A stretch of DNA of 64,000 nucleotides, from the NCBI RefSeq assembly GCF_000974805.1, contig NZ_BBQZ01000002.1, positions 375,510 through 439,509 on the forward strand, given 5' to 3'. Below the pieces are notes generated by a model. That model was not told the DNA's origin and made no database searches. It worked only from the letters and a program-made list of their open reading frames with translations. Position numbers and translations under genes: made by a program. This document shows, piece after piece, positions 1-8,056 of this stretch. Position 1 is the stretch's first letter, and each line of letters starts with the position of its first letter. Source of the stretch: Demequina salsinemoris. Lineage in GTDB: Bacteria > Actinomycetota > Actinomycetes > Actinomycetales > Demequinaceae.

Positions 1-1
1 G

Positions 2-874
2 AGCGGCCCTTCGGCCACGGACTGGCGCACGTCGCTCGACCGCGACGCCTACGTCGCCGGCGTCGAGGCGATCCGACGCGACATCCGCGACGGCGAGGCG
101 TATCAGGTGAACCTCTGCAGGGTGCTGTCCGCGCCGCTGCCGTCGCCGTCGCCGGGCCCGGACGCCGTCGCGCTGTCGGAGCGGCTCGCGCGGGGCAACC
201 CCGCGCGCTACGCCGCGCGCATCGTGATCCCGCGCACCGAGACGATGCCGGGGGCCTGGGTGGTCTCGGCATCGCCCGAGTCGTACCTGTCGGTCACGGG
301 CGGGACGATGCGGTCGTCGCCCATCAAGGGAACGGCCGCGCCGGGCGAGCGCATGCTCGACAAGGACGTGGCGGAGAACGTGATGATCACCGACCTGGTG
401 CGCAACGACCTGGCGCATGTCGCCCGTCCCGGGACGATCGCGGTGCCCGAGCTCCTCGGGGAGCACGAGCATCCGGGGCTCACGCATCTTCAGTCGACCG
501 TCGAGGCCGAGCTCGACGACCGTCACGACTGGACCGCCGAGATGTGGCCCGACCTGCTGGCGGGAACCTTTCCGCCCGGCTCGGTCTCGGGCGCGCCCAA
601 GTCCTCTGCCCTCAGGATCATCGCGAGGGAGGAGACGGAGCCGCGTGGGCCCTACTGCGGTGCGATCGGCTGGATCGACGCCGACGCGCGCCGTGCCGAG
701 CTCGCCGTGGGGATCCGCACCTTCTGGTGGGACGATGCCGCGGGCGGCACGCTGCGCTTCGGCACCGGGGCCGGCATCACGTGGGGGTCGGATCCCGCGG
801 GGGAGTGGGAGGAGACCGCGCTCAAGGCGCGTCGCTTGATCGGCCTCGCCTCTGCCGACAGAATGTCCCAATGA
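2..874 (+). CDS. pabB: Aminodeoxychorismate synthase component I (PabB), 5' truncated by window edge
   Basis: The first codon lies outside the window; the reading frame is open from base 2 and gives the C-terminal 290 residues. PabB aminates chorismate to 4-amino-4-deoxychorismate on the way to p-aminobenzoate and folate. Chorismate-binding signatures are visible in order: GEAYQVNL near the left edge, SPESYL, the PIKGT motif, ITDLVRNDLAH, a GSVSGAPK segment and GAGITWGSDP near the C-terminus. The lysine in PIKGT is characteristic of PabB; anthranilate synthases (TrpE) usually have PIAGT, so TrpE is less likely. The stop overlaps the pabC start by 4 bases (ATGA), so the two are translationally coupled. 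Confidence 0.93.
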   Translation, partial: SGPSATDWRTSLDRDAYVAGVEAIRRDIRDGEAYQVNLCRVLSAPLPSPSPGPDAVALSERLARGNPARYAARIVIPRTETMPGAWVVSASPESYLSVTGGTMRSSPIKGTAAPGERMLDKDVAENVMITDLVRNDLAHVARPGTIAVPELLGEHEHPGLTHLQSTVEAELDDRHDWTAEMWPDLLAGTFPPGSVSGAPKSSALRIIAREETEPRGPYCGAIGWIDADARRAELAVGIRTFWWDDAAGGTLRFGTGAGITWGSDPAGEWEETALKARRLIGLASADRMSQ

Positions 875-1743
875 TTCCCGTTGCCTGGATCGATGGCGCC
901 CTTCAGGACCCGGCGTCGCCCGCGCTCGCGCCTATCGACCACGGCGTGACCGTCGGCGACGGTGTGTTCGAGACCCTCGAGGTCCGCCAGGGCGCCGCAT
1001 TCGCGCTGACCCGCCACCTGCATCGCCTCGCCTACTCCGCGGAGCGCATGATGCTCAAGGGGTTGGATCTCGATCTCGTGCGGCGGGGCGTCGGCGAGGC
1101 GCTCGCCGAGGCGGGCGACGAGGCGACGCGCGTGCGCATCACCGTCACCTCGGGTCCCGGGCCCATGAGCTCGGTGCGCGGCGAGGGTCCGCTCAGGGTC
1201 ATCGTCATCGTCGCCGGTGGACCCGCCCCGGCGCGCTGCCGGGCCGTGCGCTCGCCGTGGCGTCGCAACGAGCGCTCCGCGGTCGCGGGAGTGAAGTCGA
1301 CCTCGTACGCCGAGAATGCGGTGATGGCCGCCTACGCCGCATCCAAGGGCGCCGACGAGGCGATCATGGCGAACACGCACGGACACCTCTGCGAGGGCAC
1401 GGGGACGAACGTGTTCCTCGAGAAGGACGGCGAGATCGTGACCCCGCCGCTCGCCTCGGGATGCCTGGCCGGGATCACCCGCGGGCTGCTCCTCGAATGG
1501 GGTGCGCGGTCGGGGATCCCCGTGCGCGTCGCCGCGCCGGGCGAGCTCGAGATGAGCGTGCTCGACGACGTCCTCCAGGGGGAGGCGCACCTTGCAGTCA
1601 CCTCGTCGACCCGCGGCCTCCAGCATGTCGAGATCCTCGATGGCGTCGAGCTCGCGCCTGGCCGGCTGCTGGAACGGCTGAGCGGCGTCTACACGGCCGC
1701 GGCCGACGCGGATCTGGACCCTGCACCTCCGAGGTCCAAATAG
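871..1743 (+). CDS. pabC: 4-amino-4-deoxychorismate lyase, PLP fold type IV (PabC)
   Basis: A 290-residue class IV aminotransferase-fold protein that releases pyruvate from aminodeoxychorismate to give p-aminobenzoate. The PLP lysine is probably K142 in GVKSTSYAEN, and the EGTGTNVF segment that follows is the usual cofactor-phosphate region. The ATG at 871 sits inside the pabB stop (ATGA) and begins directly with the family-typical WIDGAL segment, so longer upstream starts in this frame are rejected. D-amino-acid or branched-chain aminotransferases share the fold, but direct coupling to pabB favours PabC. A short inverted repeat (TGGACC/GGTCCA) covers the last codons and may weakly terminate. 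Confidence 0.9.
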   Translation: MIPVAWIDGALQDPASPALAPIDHGVTVGDGVFETLEVRQGAAFALTRHLHRLAYSAERMMLKGLDLDLVRRGVGEALAEAGDEATRVRITVTSGPGPMSSVRGEGPLRVIVIVAGGPAPARCRAVRSPWRRNERSAVAGVKSTSYAENAVMAAYAASKGADEAIMANTHGHLCEGTGTNVFLEKDGEIVTPPLASGCLAGITRGLLLEWGARSGIPVRVAAPGELEMSVLDDVLQGEAHLAVTSSTRGLQHVEILDGVELAPGRLLERLSGVYTAAADADLDPAPPRSK

Positions 1744-1767
1744 CCGCTATAGTGGTATCCGCTCACC

Positions 1768-1839
1768 GGGCGATTGGCGCAGGGGTAGCGCGCTTCCTTC
1801 ACACGGAAGAGGTCACTGGTTCGATCCCAGTATCGCCCA
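1768..1839 (+). tRNA. tRNA-Val (anticodon CAC)
   Basis: The cloverleaf can be drawn completely: acceptor GGGCGAT pairs with ATCGCCC, the D-stem is GCGC/GCGC, the anticodon stem CTTCC/GGAAG encloses TTCACAC, and the T-stem ACTGG/CCAGT encloses TTCGATC. The anticodon is C1800-A1801-C1802, reading GUG valine codons. The discriminator is A1839. CCA is not encoded in full, so it must be added after transcription. A -10-like TATAGT lies at 1748-1753, just past the pabC stop. Confidence 0.95.
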
Positions 1840-1845
1840 CCGAAC

Positions 1846-1879
1846 ACGAGGGCCCTCGGCATCCGCCGAGGGCCCTCGT
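1846..1879 (+). terminator. Hairpin terminator behind tRNA-Val
   Basis: A perfect 15-bp stem (1846-1860 with 1865-1879) closes on an ATCC loop 6 bases after the tRNA. Each arm is itself partly self-complementary (CGAGGGCCCTCG). There is no U-run, as is common in GC-rich actinobacteria. Confidence 0.8.
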
Positions 1880-2000
1880 CGCGTCTCCGGGCGCGGCGAA
1901 TCGCGCTCGATCTGTCGCAGGTGCGATCCTGCTTGTGCTCACATGTCGGGCGCGGTGTGCGATAGGACGGTCATAGGTACATCTACCGGGGGGAGCAGCT

Positions 2001-2648
2001 GTGAGGCACGCGGATCCGGCGCCAGGCGCCGGGATCGTGGTGGCGAAGCGCCTTCGGCGCGGCTCTGCCTCACCTGGGCTGCGCCTGACGCGGGGCGCGA
2101 TCGTCTCCGTCGTCGTGGCAGCGCTGGTCGCGATGTTCGCCCCGGCCGCGTACGCCACCGACGACGTCGACACGTCGGCATCCACAGACGCCACGCCTGC
2201 AGAGACTTCTGTCTCGGAGGAGCCATCCGAGGCGACCTCACCCGAGCCCACGGCGACGGCGACCACGGCGGCCCCATCGACCATGGCCGACGCTGCGACA
2301 TCGGCCGACCCGGTCTCCGAATCAGACGCCGAGAGCACCCCGGAGCCCGACCCCACCTCGGAACCCGACCCGATCGTGGTCGCTCAGGGGTCGATCAGCG
2401 TGGCGACGACGGGGACGTCGGCCAGCACCCTGCGTGTGCAAGGTGAGGCCATCTTCACCTCGAGCGGCGACGTCGAGTCGCTCGGAGGCGAGGGGCTCAC
2501 CGCCGAGGTCGCGTACCGCCTTGACTCTGGCACGACGGTGACCAGGCGGGTCTCGGCGGTGCTCGCTCAGGATGACAACGGCGAGCAGTCCTGGAGGGTC
2601 GCGCTCAGCCAGCAGCTGCAGGGTGCAGGTACCGTGGCGGTGACGTGA
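2001..2648 (+). CDS. Exported N-terminal part of a split NlpC/P60 protein
   Basis: A 215-residue frame starting at GTG 2001 behind a G-rich ribosome site (GGGGGGAG, about 1988). Residues 1-50 form a basic N-region, a hydrophobic core and an Ala-rich cleavage area (APAAYA). About 75 residues rich in Thr, Ser, Glu and Pro follow, a typical wall-spanning linker, and then the start of a beta-rich segment that stops abruptly. No catalytic domain is present. The next frame overlaps by 4 bases (GTGA at 2645) and continues the beta-rich segment into peptidoglycan-binding and NlpC/P60 domains but has no signal peptide. The two frames look like one ancestral gene broken by a single-base change at about 2644, unless coupling produces two separate proteins. 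Confidence 0.65.
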   Translation: MRHADPAPGAGIVVAKRLRRGSASPGLRLTRGAIVSVVVAALVAMFAPAAYATDDVDTSASTDATPAETSVSEEPSEATSPEPTATATTAAPSTMADAATSADPVSESDAESTPEPDPTSEPDPIVVAQGSISVATTGTSASTLRVQGEAIFTSSGDVESLGGEGLTAEVAYRLDSGTTVTRRVSAVLAQDDNGEQSWRVALSQQLQGAGTVAVT

Positions 2649-3673
2649 GTCGACAGGCCGGGAAGACGTGGACCCGCGAGGTCCTCATCACCAACGCCTA
2701 CGGTCGTCAGGTCAAGCTGCAGGTCAAACGCGACGGCGGGTGGAAGACCATCCAGACCAAGCGCGCGGACGATACGCGTCTCGACACGGTGGTCTTCCGA
2801 TTCAAGGGCGGCGACGACACCTGGTACGCGAATGATCACAACCGCTACCTGTTCAGGGTCGTGGTCGGCGGCACGCGAGCGATCGCGCCCACGCAGTCGA
2901 AGGCCCTGGTCGTCAAGCCGACGATGCGGTATCGCGCGGCCAGCGGATACCTCCAACCGGTGACCAGGATCCGTGCGGTCGACGGTGGATACGCGCTGAC
3001 CCCCGGGAGGAACGGCAACAAGGTCAAGCTGGTCCAGCGCGCGCTTGGCATGGGAAGCCGGTGGGAGACGATGGACTCCGCGACGGTGGCTCGGGTCAAG
3101 GCGTTTCAGCACAGCCACGGCCTTCGTGCGACGGGTACCGTGAACAGGGCCACATGGCTCGCGCTGGGCTTGAGCTCGCGCTCCTGGACCTCGGTAGGCG
3201 GCTACACGCATGAGGTGGTCGCGGACCGCTCGGCGACCAGGCGCGAGCGCATCGAGATCATGATCGACACCGCCCTGGAGTACGTGGGCTCCGACTACGT
3301 GTGGGGCGGTGCGGGGACCCCGGGTCAAGGGGCGGACTGCTCGGGCATGGTCATGCAGGCTCTCTATGCGGCAGGCATGCCCACAGGCAGGACGAACGTC
3401 GCACGTCACTCGCTGAGCGGCTTCCGGTCCACTCGAGCCCTCTACGCCTCGAACTTCAAGCACGTGCCCTTCTCGCACGCCAAGCGCGGCGACCTGGTGT
3501 TCTTCACGGGCAACGGCGGAACGTATCGCGGGATCACTCACATGGGCATCTATCTGGGCGATGGAAAGATGATCGATCTCTCCACGTCCCGTGGCACCGC
3601 GCAGGTGCGTTCGGTGCACGTGCTGGACCCGTGGTTGGACATCGTTCCCCAGGCGGTGCGGGTCTTCTCCTGA
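2645..3673 (+). CDS. NlpC/P60 peptidoglycan endopeptidase with PG-binding domain, lacking own signal peptide
   Basis: A 342-residue frame. Residues 1-95 are beta-rich. Residues about 118-176 fit a PG_binding_1 domain (KVKLVQRAL, VKAFQHSHGL, NRATWLALGL). Residues about 203-340 form the NlpC/P60 cysteine peptidase with C232 in ADCSG and H299 in THMGIYLGDG; D311 occupies the place of the usual third polar His. Such enzymes cut peptide stems of peptidoglycan outside the cell, so export is needed, yet this frame has no signal sequence. Export would require fusion to the upstream frame. The GTG start at 2645 is used here only because the frame opens there. Active endopeptidase versus decaying pseudogene cannot be settled from sequence. 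Confidence 0.7.
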   Translation: MSRQAGKTWTREVLITNAYGRQVKLQVKRDGGWKTIQTKRADDTRLDTVVFRFKGGDDTWYANDHNRYLFRVVVGGTRAIAPTQSKALVVKPTMRYRAASGYLQPVTRIRAVDGGYALTPGRNGNKVKLVQRALGMGSRWETMDSATVARVKAFQHSHGLRATGTVNRATWLALGLSSRSWTSVGGYTHEVVADRSATRRERIEIMIDTALEYVGSDYVWGGAGTPGQGADCSGMVMQALYAAGMPTGRTNVARHSLSGFRSTRALYASNFKHVPFSHAKRGDLVFFTGNGGTYRGITHMGIYLGDGKMIDLSTSRGTAQVRSVHVLDPWLDIVPQAVRVFS

Positions 3674-3675
3674 GG

Positions 3676-3699
3676 CGGGACGGTGCTCGTGCCGTCCCG
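3676..3699 (+). terminator. Hairpin terminator after NlpC/P60 gene
   Basis: An 8-bp perfect stem CGGGACGG/CCGTCCCG with an 8-base loop begins 3 bases after the stop codon. It is followed by the promoter region of the next gene, where TACAAT (3732-3737) is a likely -10 box. Confidence 0.6.
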
Positions 3700-3810
3700 G
3701 AGTCTCGGTCACCAGCATGGCATCGGGTGCCTACAATGGACCGGCTGTGCGTGCACCGAGTGTCAGACGGTGCGCGTGCCGCTGGGGGAGCAGGCCTGAG
3801 GGAGGCAGCA

Positions 3811-6231
3811 GTGAGTTCCGACATTCTCGTCGGCAAGACGGCGGAAGGTGAATCTTCGATGGACGCCGGCGGCAAGGGCGCCGCAGCGATCGTTCGCGAC
3901 CGCGACACGGATGACGCGCGCGGTGGCAACGCGCAGCAGAAGCCGCGCCGCCGTCGCCGTCAGTGGGGCGCCGAGCGTCCCCGGCCGCCGCTCCCGATGC
4001 AGGAGAAGCGAGCGGGGATGGGTGCCACCTGGATGGGTGGGCTCGGGATGGCGGTCACCGTCGTCGCCTGGTTCGTCTACCTGATCCAGGTCCTGATCAT
4101 GCGCTTCATCGACGACGGGGTCCACGACTCCCGCCTGGTCGTGGGCACGATCGCCTACGCCACGATCGTCAGCCTCCTGCTGCTCAGCGCCTTCATGTAC
4201 CTGCTGGCTCGTCAGGGAGCCCTGTACAGGACGCGACTGCACGCGCGTGTGCCGCGCGCGGAGATCGATGCGTTCATGGCTCACACGCGACGCTCCCTCA
4301 CCGTGCTCGTGCCGTCGTACGCCGAGGAGCCCGCCGTGGTGCGGGCGACCCTGCTGTCGGCGGCGCTCCAGGAGTACCCCGGGATGCGCATCGTCCTCCT
4401 GATCGACGACCCCCAGAACCCCAAGGACGACGCCGCTCGGGCCAGCCTGGAGGGCTGTCGCGCGCTGCCTGGCGAGATCATGGAGCTCCTGCGCGGACCC
4501 CATGAGCGGTTCCTCGCCTCGCTTGCGCGTTGCGAGGCTCGTGCGGAAGCGGCGGGAGCGAGCACGGCCGAGGACGTGCGGTCGCTCGCGTCCGACTACG
4601 TGTGGGCCGCCGGGTGGCTGCGAGAGCAGGCCGAGGCGTACCCGCGTCCGAACCACTCCGACGACTTCCTCGCGGAGGAGGTGCTCGGCGGGCTCGCTGG
4701 GGACCTCGAGCGCACCGCGGCAGCACTGTTCCAGTCGCTCGATGATGGCGCTCCGGTGCCCGCGGCGCGGCTCGTGCAGCTGTGCCGCCGTCTCGTGTGG
4801 ACCTTCGACGCGACGCTCACGTCGTTCGAGCGCAAGGCTTACGCCAACCTGCCGCACGACGCGAACAAGGCGATGAACCTCAACGCGTACATGGGCCTCA
4901 TGGGGCGCCGCGTGCGCGAGGTCGAGACCCGGCTCGGACTCGTCCTCAGGGACGCCGAGGAGGGTGATGAGGGCGCTGCGATCATCCCCGACAGCGATTA
5001 CCTCCTGACCTTGGACGCGGACAGCGTGCTGCTGCGCGAGTACTGCCTGCGGCTGATCCACCACATGGAGATGCCCGGCAATGAGCGGATCGCGGTGATC
5101 CAGACCCCCTACTCCTCGTTCAGGGGAGCACCGACCCGCCTGGAGCGTATCGCCGCCGCGACCACCGACATCCAGCACATCCTCCACCAGGGCCTCAGCC
5201 ACTACGGGGCGACCTTCTGGGTGGGTGCCAACGCCGTGATCCGCAAGGTGGCGCTCGACGACATCGTTGAGGTCTCGTACGTCCGAGGCGAGCCCGTGCG
5301 CCGCTATGTTCAGGACCACACCGTGATCGAGGACACCGAGTCGAGCATCGACCTCGTCGCGTCGGGCTGGACGCTCCACAACTACCCCGAGCGGCTGAGC
5401 TACAGCGCCACTCCGCCCGACTACGGGTCGCTCGTGGTGCAGCGCGCCCGTTGGGCCAACGGCGGGCTGCTGATCCTGCCCAAGTTCCTCCGCTTCGCAC
5501 GCAAGTCGCGCAAGGAGGGAAGGCGCGTTCCGTGGGCTCACTCGATGCTGCGCTTCAACTACATGGCGTCGATCTCGTGGGCGAGCATCGGCCTGGTCCT
5601 CCTGCTCGCGTTCCCGTTCGACTCGCGCCTGCTGAGCCCCCTCGTCGTGGTCGCATCGCTGCCGTACTTCCTGGCGATGTCCTCGGACTTCAAGCGGCTG
5701 GGCTACAAGCGCACCGACATCTTCCGCGTCTACGCGTTCAACCTGATCCTGCTCCCCGTGAACCTCGCGGGAACGTTGAAGTCCCTTCAGCAGGCCGCAG
5801 CGAAGACCAAGATCGCCTTCGCGCGCACTCCCAAGGTGGAGGGGCGCACCGCGACGCCCGCGCTCTACGTGCTGGCCGCCTACCTCATCGCCGCCTTCTC
5901 GTTCTACACGCTCGCGTACGACGTGCGGACGGAGAACTGGGCCAACGGAGCCTTCGCGCTCTTCAACGGCGTCCTGACGGTCTACGCGATCATCGCGTTC
6001 ATCGGCCTGAGGCACTCGATCATCGACGTGCTGCTCGGATTCGCGCACTGGGTGCGGGTGCCCGCGCAGCCCCGCCGGACCAAGGACACCGTGCAGGCCG
6101 AGCCTGAGCCGGACTGGGAGGCCGTCCTGTACTTCGGGCCTGACCACGAGCCCCACTCGGATGGGATGCCGGCGCAGCATGCCGCGCCCGCGCCGCGCCG
6201 CGGCGACACCCGCGCAAGGCAGAGGAGCTGA
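3811..6231 (+). CDS. Large membrane-bound family 2 glycosyltransferase (processive type)
   Basis: An 806-residue protein started at GTG 3811 behind GAGGGAGG; the frame is open further upstream but that part overlaps the NlpC/P60 gene and is not credible. Residues 1-70 are basic and disordered, two membrane segments follow (about 76-98 and 110-130), then a cytosolic GT2 domain, then four or five C-terminal membrane segments from about 575 on. GT2 motifs are present: VPSYAEEP, LLIDDPQN, LDADS near 401, IEDTE near 507 (catalytic base) and QRARW near 543. This set belongs to processive beta-glycan synthases (cellulose, hyaluronan and chitin synthase type), which polymerise and export a polysaccharide. 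The substrate cannot be read. The next gene encodes an exported GH18-like protein, suggesting a paired synthase and polymer-processing enzyme. Confidence 0.8.
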   Translation: MSSDILVGKTAEGESSMDAGGKGAAAIVRDRDTDDARGGNAQQKPRRRRRQWGAERPRPPLPMQEKRAGMGATWMGGLGMAVTVVAWFVYLIQVLIMRFIDDGVHDSRLVVGTIAYATIVSLLLLSAFMYLLARQGALYRTRLHARVPRAEIDAFMAHTRRSLTVLVPSYAEEPAVVRATLLSAALQEYPGMRIVLLIDDPQNPKDDAARASLEGCRALPGEIMELLRGPHERFLASLARCEARAEAAGASTAEDVRSLASDYVWAAGWLREQAEAYPRPNHSDDFLAEEVLGGLAGDLERTAAALFQSLDDGAPVPAARLVQLCRRLVWTFDATLTSFERKAYANLPHDANKAMNLNAYMGLMGRRVREVETRLGLVLRDAEEGDEGAAIIPDSDYLLTLDADSVLLREYCLRLIHHMEMPGNERIAVIQTPYSSFRGAPTRLERIAAATTDIQHILHQGLSHYGATFWVGANAVIRKVALDDIVEVSYVRGEPVRRYVQDHTVIEDTESSIDLVASGWTLHNYPERLSYSATPPDYGSLVVQRARWANGGLLILPKFLRFARKSRKEGRRVPWAHSMLRFNYMASISWASIGLVLLLAFPFDSRLLSPLVVVASLPYFLAMSSDFKRLGYKRTDIFRVYAFNLILLPVNLAGTLKSLQQAAAKTKIAFARTPKVEGRTATPALYVLAAYLIAAFSFYTLAYDVRTENWANGAFALFNGVLTVYAIIAFIGLRHSIIDVLLGFAHWVRVPAQPRRTKDTVQAEPEPDWEAVLYFGPDHEPHSDGMPAQHAAPAPRRGDTRARQRS

Positions 6232-6292
6232 TCGTGGACCCCTCGCAGCGCACCTCCATGCCCTCTGACGACCCCACCCAGGGGAGGACCCG

Positions 6293-7855
6293 ATGACCGC
6301 CCAGGCCGCACCCCGCACCCGAGTCTCGTTCCTGCGGGTGGGCGTCGCGCTCGGCTGCGCCGCCGCCGTCGGCTGGGGCGGGTACCGGGCGTTCGCCGAT
6401 GTGCTCGCGGCGCCGGTGGACACCGACGTGGCGACCTTCGCGGCCTACGTCGACGCCACGGTGACGCCGACCTACTCGTTCGGCACGCCCTCCGGCCCGT
6501 CGGAGGAGAACATCGTCCTGTCCTTCGTGGTCGCGGGCGACGACTCGTGCACCCCCATGTGGGGCGGCGCCTACACCCTGGACGATGCGGCCGACGACCT
6601 CGATCTGGAGCGTCGCATCTCGCAGCTGCGCAGCACCGGCGGCGACGTCAGCGTGTCGTTCGGAGGCCAGGCCGGGACCGAGCTCGCGGTGTCGTGCACC
6701 GACACGACGACCCTCGCGGCGTCCTACGCCGAGGTCGTGGACCGCTACGACCTCTCAAGCATCGACCTCGACATCGAGGGCACGACGCTGACCGACACCG
6801 CGGCCGGTGAACGCCGGGCGGAGGCGATCAAGACCGTGCAGGACGACGCCGCCGCGTCGGGCGAATCGCTCGACGTGTGGCTCACCCTCCCCGTCGCCGA
6901 GACGGGGCTCACCGCCGACGGCCTCGCCGTCGTCGAGCAGATGCTTGAGGCCGGCGTGGACCTGGCGGGCGTCAACGGCATGACGATGGACTTCGGCACC
7001 GACCTGTCGGGCTATGAGGCGTACTCCGACGTGGTCGTCGCCGCGACACAGGCGCTTCACGATCAGATCGAGCAGGCCTACGCGGACCAGAGCATCGGCC
7101 TCGGTGATCTCGAGGCCTGGGACAAGGTCGGGATCACCCCGATGATCGGCCAGAACGACATCGAGGACGAGGTGTTCACCCTCGAGGACGCTGCGGCCGT
7201 GAACGAGTTCGCGAAGAGCAACGGCGTCGGCAGGGTGTCGATGTGGTCGCTCAACAGGGACTCCACCTGCACGAGCCCCCTGCCCACCGAGCTCTCGGTC
7301 GTGCAGACCGACTGCAGCGGCATCGATCAGGACGGACAGTCGTTCGCCGAGATCCTCTCCGACGGGCTCGAGGGGGCGTCCTCGACGTCCTCCACCGCGA
7401 CGACAGACGAGGCCTCGGCCTCCGCGACCGCCTCCGCGAGCGCGAGCGCGTCTGCGACCGCCACCGACGATGACGAGGACGACCCGGCTTCGAGCCCCTA
7501 CCCGATCTGGGACGCCATGGGTGAGTACCCCGCGGGCACCAAGATCGTCTGGCATCACTACGTCTACGAGGCGCGGTACTGGACCAGCGGCTTCGCACCC
7601 GACACCGAGGTGGACAACGCCGCGGACTCCCCGTGGGAGCTGATCGGGCCGGTGCTCGAGGGCGACACGCCTGAGCCTCTCGCCACCGTCGCCGCGGGCA
7701 CCTATCCCGAATGGGATGAGGAGGAGGCCTACTCCGCGGGCGACCGCGTGGTGGTCGACGACGTCCCCTACGAGGCGAAGTGGTGGAACCAGGGCCAGGA
7801 GCCCGGGACCACGGTGTCCGGCGGCAATCCCTGGGTGCTCGTCATCCCCGAGTAG
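6293..7855 (+). CDS. Exported GH18-like glycoside hydrolase with two CBM5/12-type modules
   Basis: A 520-residue protein starting at ATG 6293 with GGGGAGG upstream. Residues about 9-35 are a signal peptide or anchor. Residues about 40-355 resemble the GH18 chitinase barrel: the active-site strand reads SIDLDIEG, giving the DxDxE core D158, D160, E162, with E162 the presumed acid. About 40 Ala/Ser/Thr-rich residues then link to two aromatic-rich repeats (YPIWDAMGEYPAG and YPEWDEEEAYSAG) typical of chitin-binding CBM5/12. It probably acts outside the cell on chitin or another N-acetylhexosamine polymer. It lies 61 bases after the GT2 synthase gene with no terminator between them, so co-transcription is likely. 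Digestion of environmental chitin is the alternative to polymer trimming. Confidence 0.8.
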   Translation: MTAQAAPRTRVSFLRVGVALGCAAAVGWGGYRAFADVLAAPVDTDVATFAAYVDATVTPTYSFGTPSGPSEENIVLSFVVAGDDSCTPMWGGAYTLDDAADDLDLERRISQLRSTGGDVSVSFGGQAGTELAVSCTDTTTLAASYAEVVDRYDLSSIDLDIEGTTLTDTAAGERRAEAIKTVQDDAAASGESLDVWLTLPVAETGLTADGLAVVEQMLEAGVDLAGVNGMTMDFGTDLSGYEAYSDVVVAATQALHDQIEQAYADQSIGLGDLEAWDKVGITPMIGQNDIEDEVFTLEDAAAVNEFAKSNGVGRVSMWSLNRDSTCTSPLPTELSVVQTDCSGIDQDGQSFAEILSDGLEGASSTSSTATTDEASASATASASASASATATDDDEDDPASSPYPIWDAMGEYPAGTKIVWHHYVYEARYWTSGFAPDTEVDNAADSPWELIGPVLEGDTPEPLATVAAGTYPEWDEEEAYSAGDRVVVDDVPYEAKWWNQGQEPGTTVSGGNPWVLVIPE

Positions 7856-7867
7856 TGGCAACGCCGG

Positions 7868-7898
7868 CCGCGCCCTGGTTCTGCGGAGCCGGGCGCGG
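7868..7898 (+). terminator. Possible weak hairpin after GH18-like gene
   Basis: CCGCGCCC (7868-7875) pairs with GGGCGCGG (7891-7898) across a 15-base loop. The longer hairpin at 7995 is the more convincing terminator. Confidence 0.35.
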
Positions 7899-7994
7899 TT
7901 CGCGTGGTTCATTCGCGTGGCTCAGCAGAGCAGCGCGCGCTCGGCGACCGCACGCCATGGCGTGCTAGGCGCTGACGTCTTGTGACAGCAGAAG

Positions 7995-8030
7995 GCACGC
8001 GCCCCAGGAGTCTCCCTCAGGGGCGCGTGC
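7995..8030. terminator. Bidirectional terminator between convergent genes
   Basis: An 11-bp perfect stem GCACGCGCCCC/GGGGCGCGTGC with a 14-base loop lies between the end of the GH18-like gene and the end of the minus-strand repeat protein. It can serve both directions. Confidence 0.75.
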
Positions 8031-8056
8031 GAAGGCTCCGGTCAGGGCCCTGACGG

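Noticed and set aside
2635-2650. Programmed -1 frameshift site at the NlpC/P60 split
   Set aside because: No slippery heptamer (X XXY YYZ) and no clear downstream stem were seen; a mutation, sequencing error or GTGA coupling explains it more simply.
3301-3810. Extension of the GT2 gene upstream into the NlpC/P60 gene
   Set aside because: The frame is open by composition only; it overlaps a real gene on the same strand and the GTG at 3811 has a strong ribosome site.
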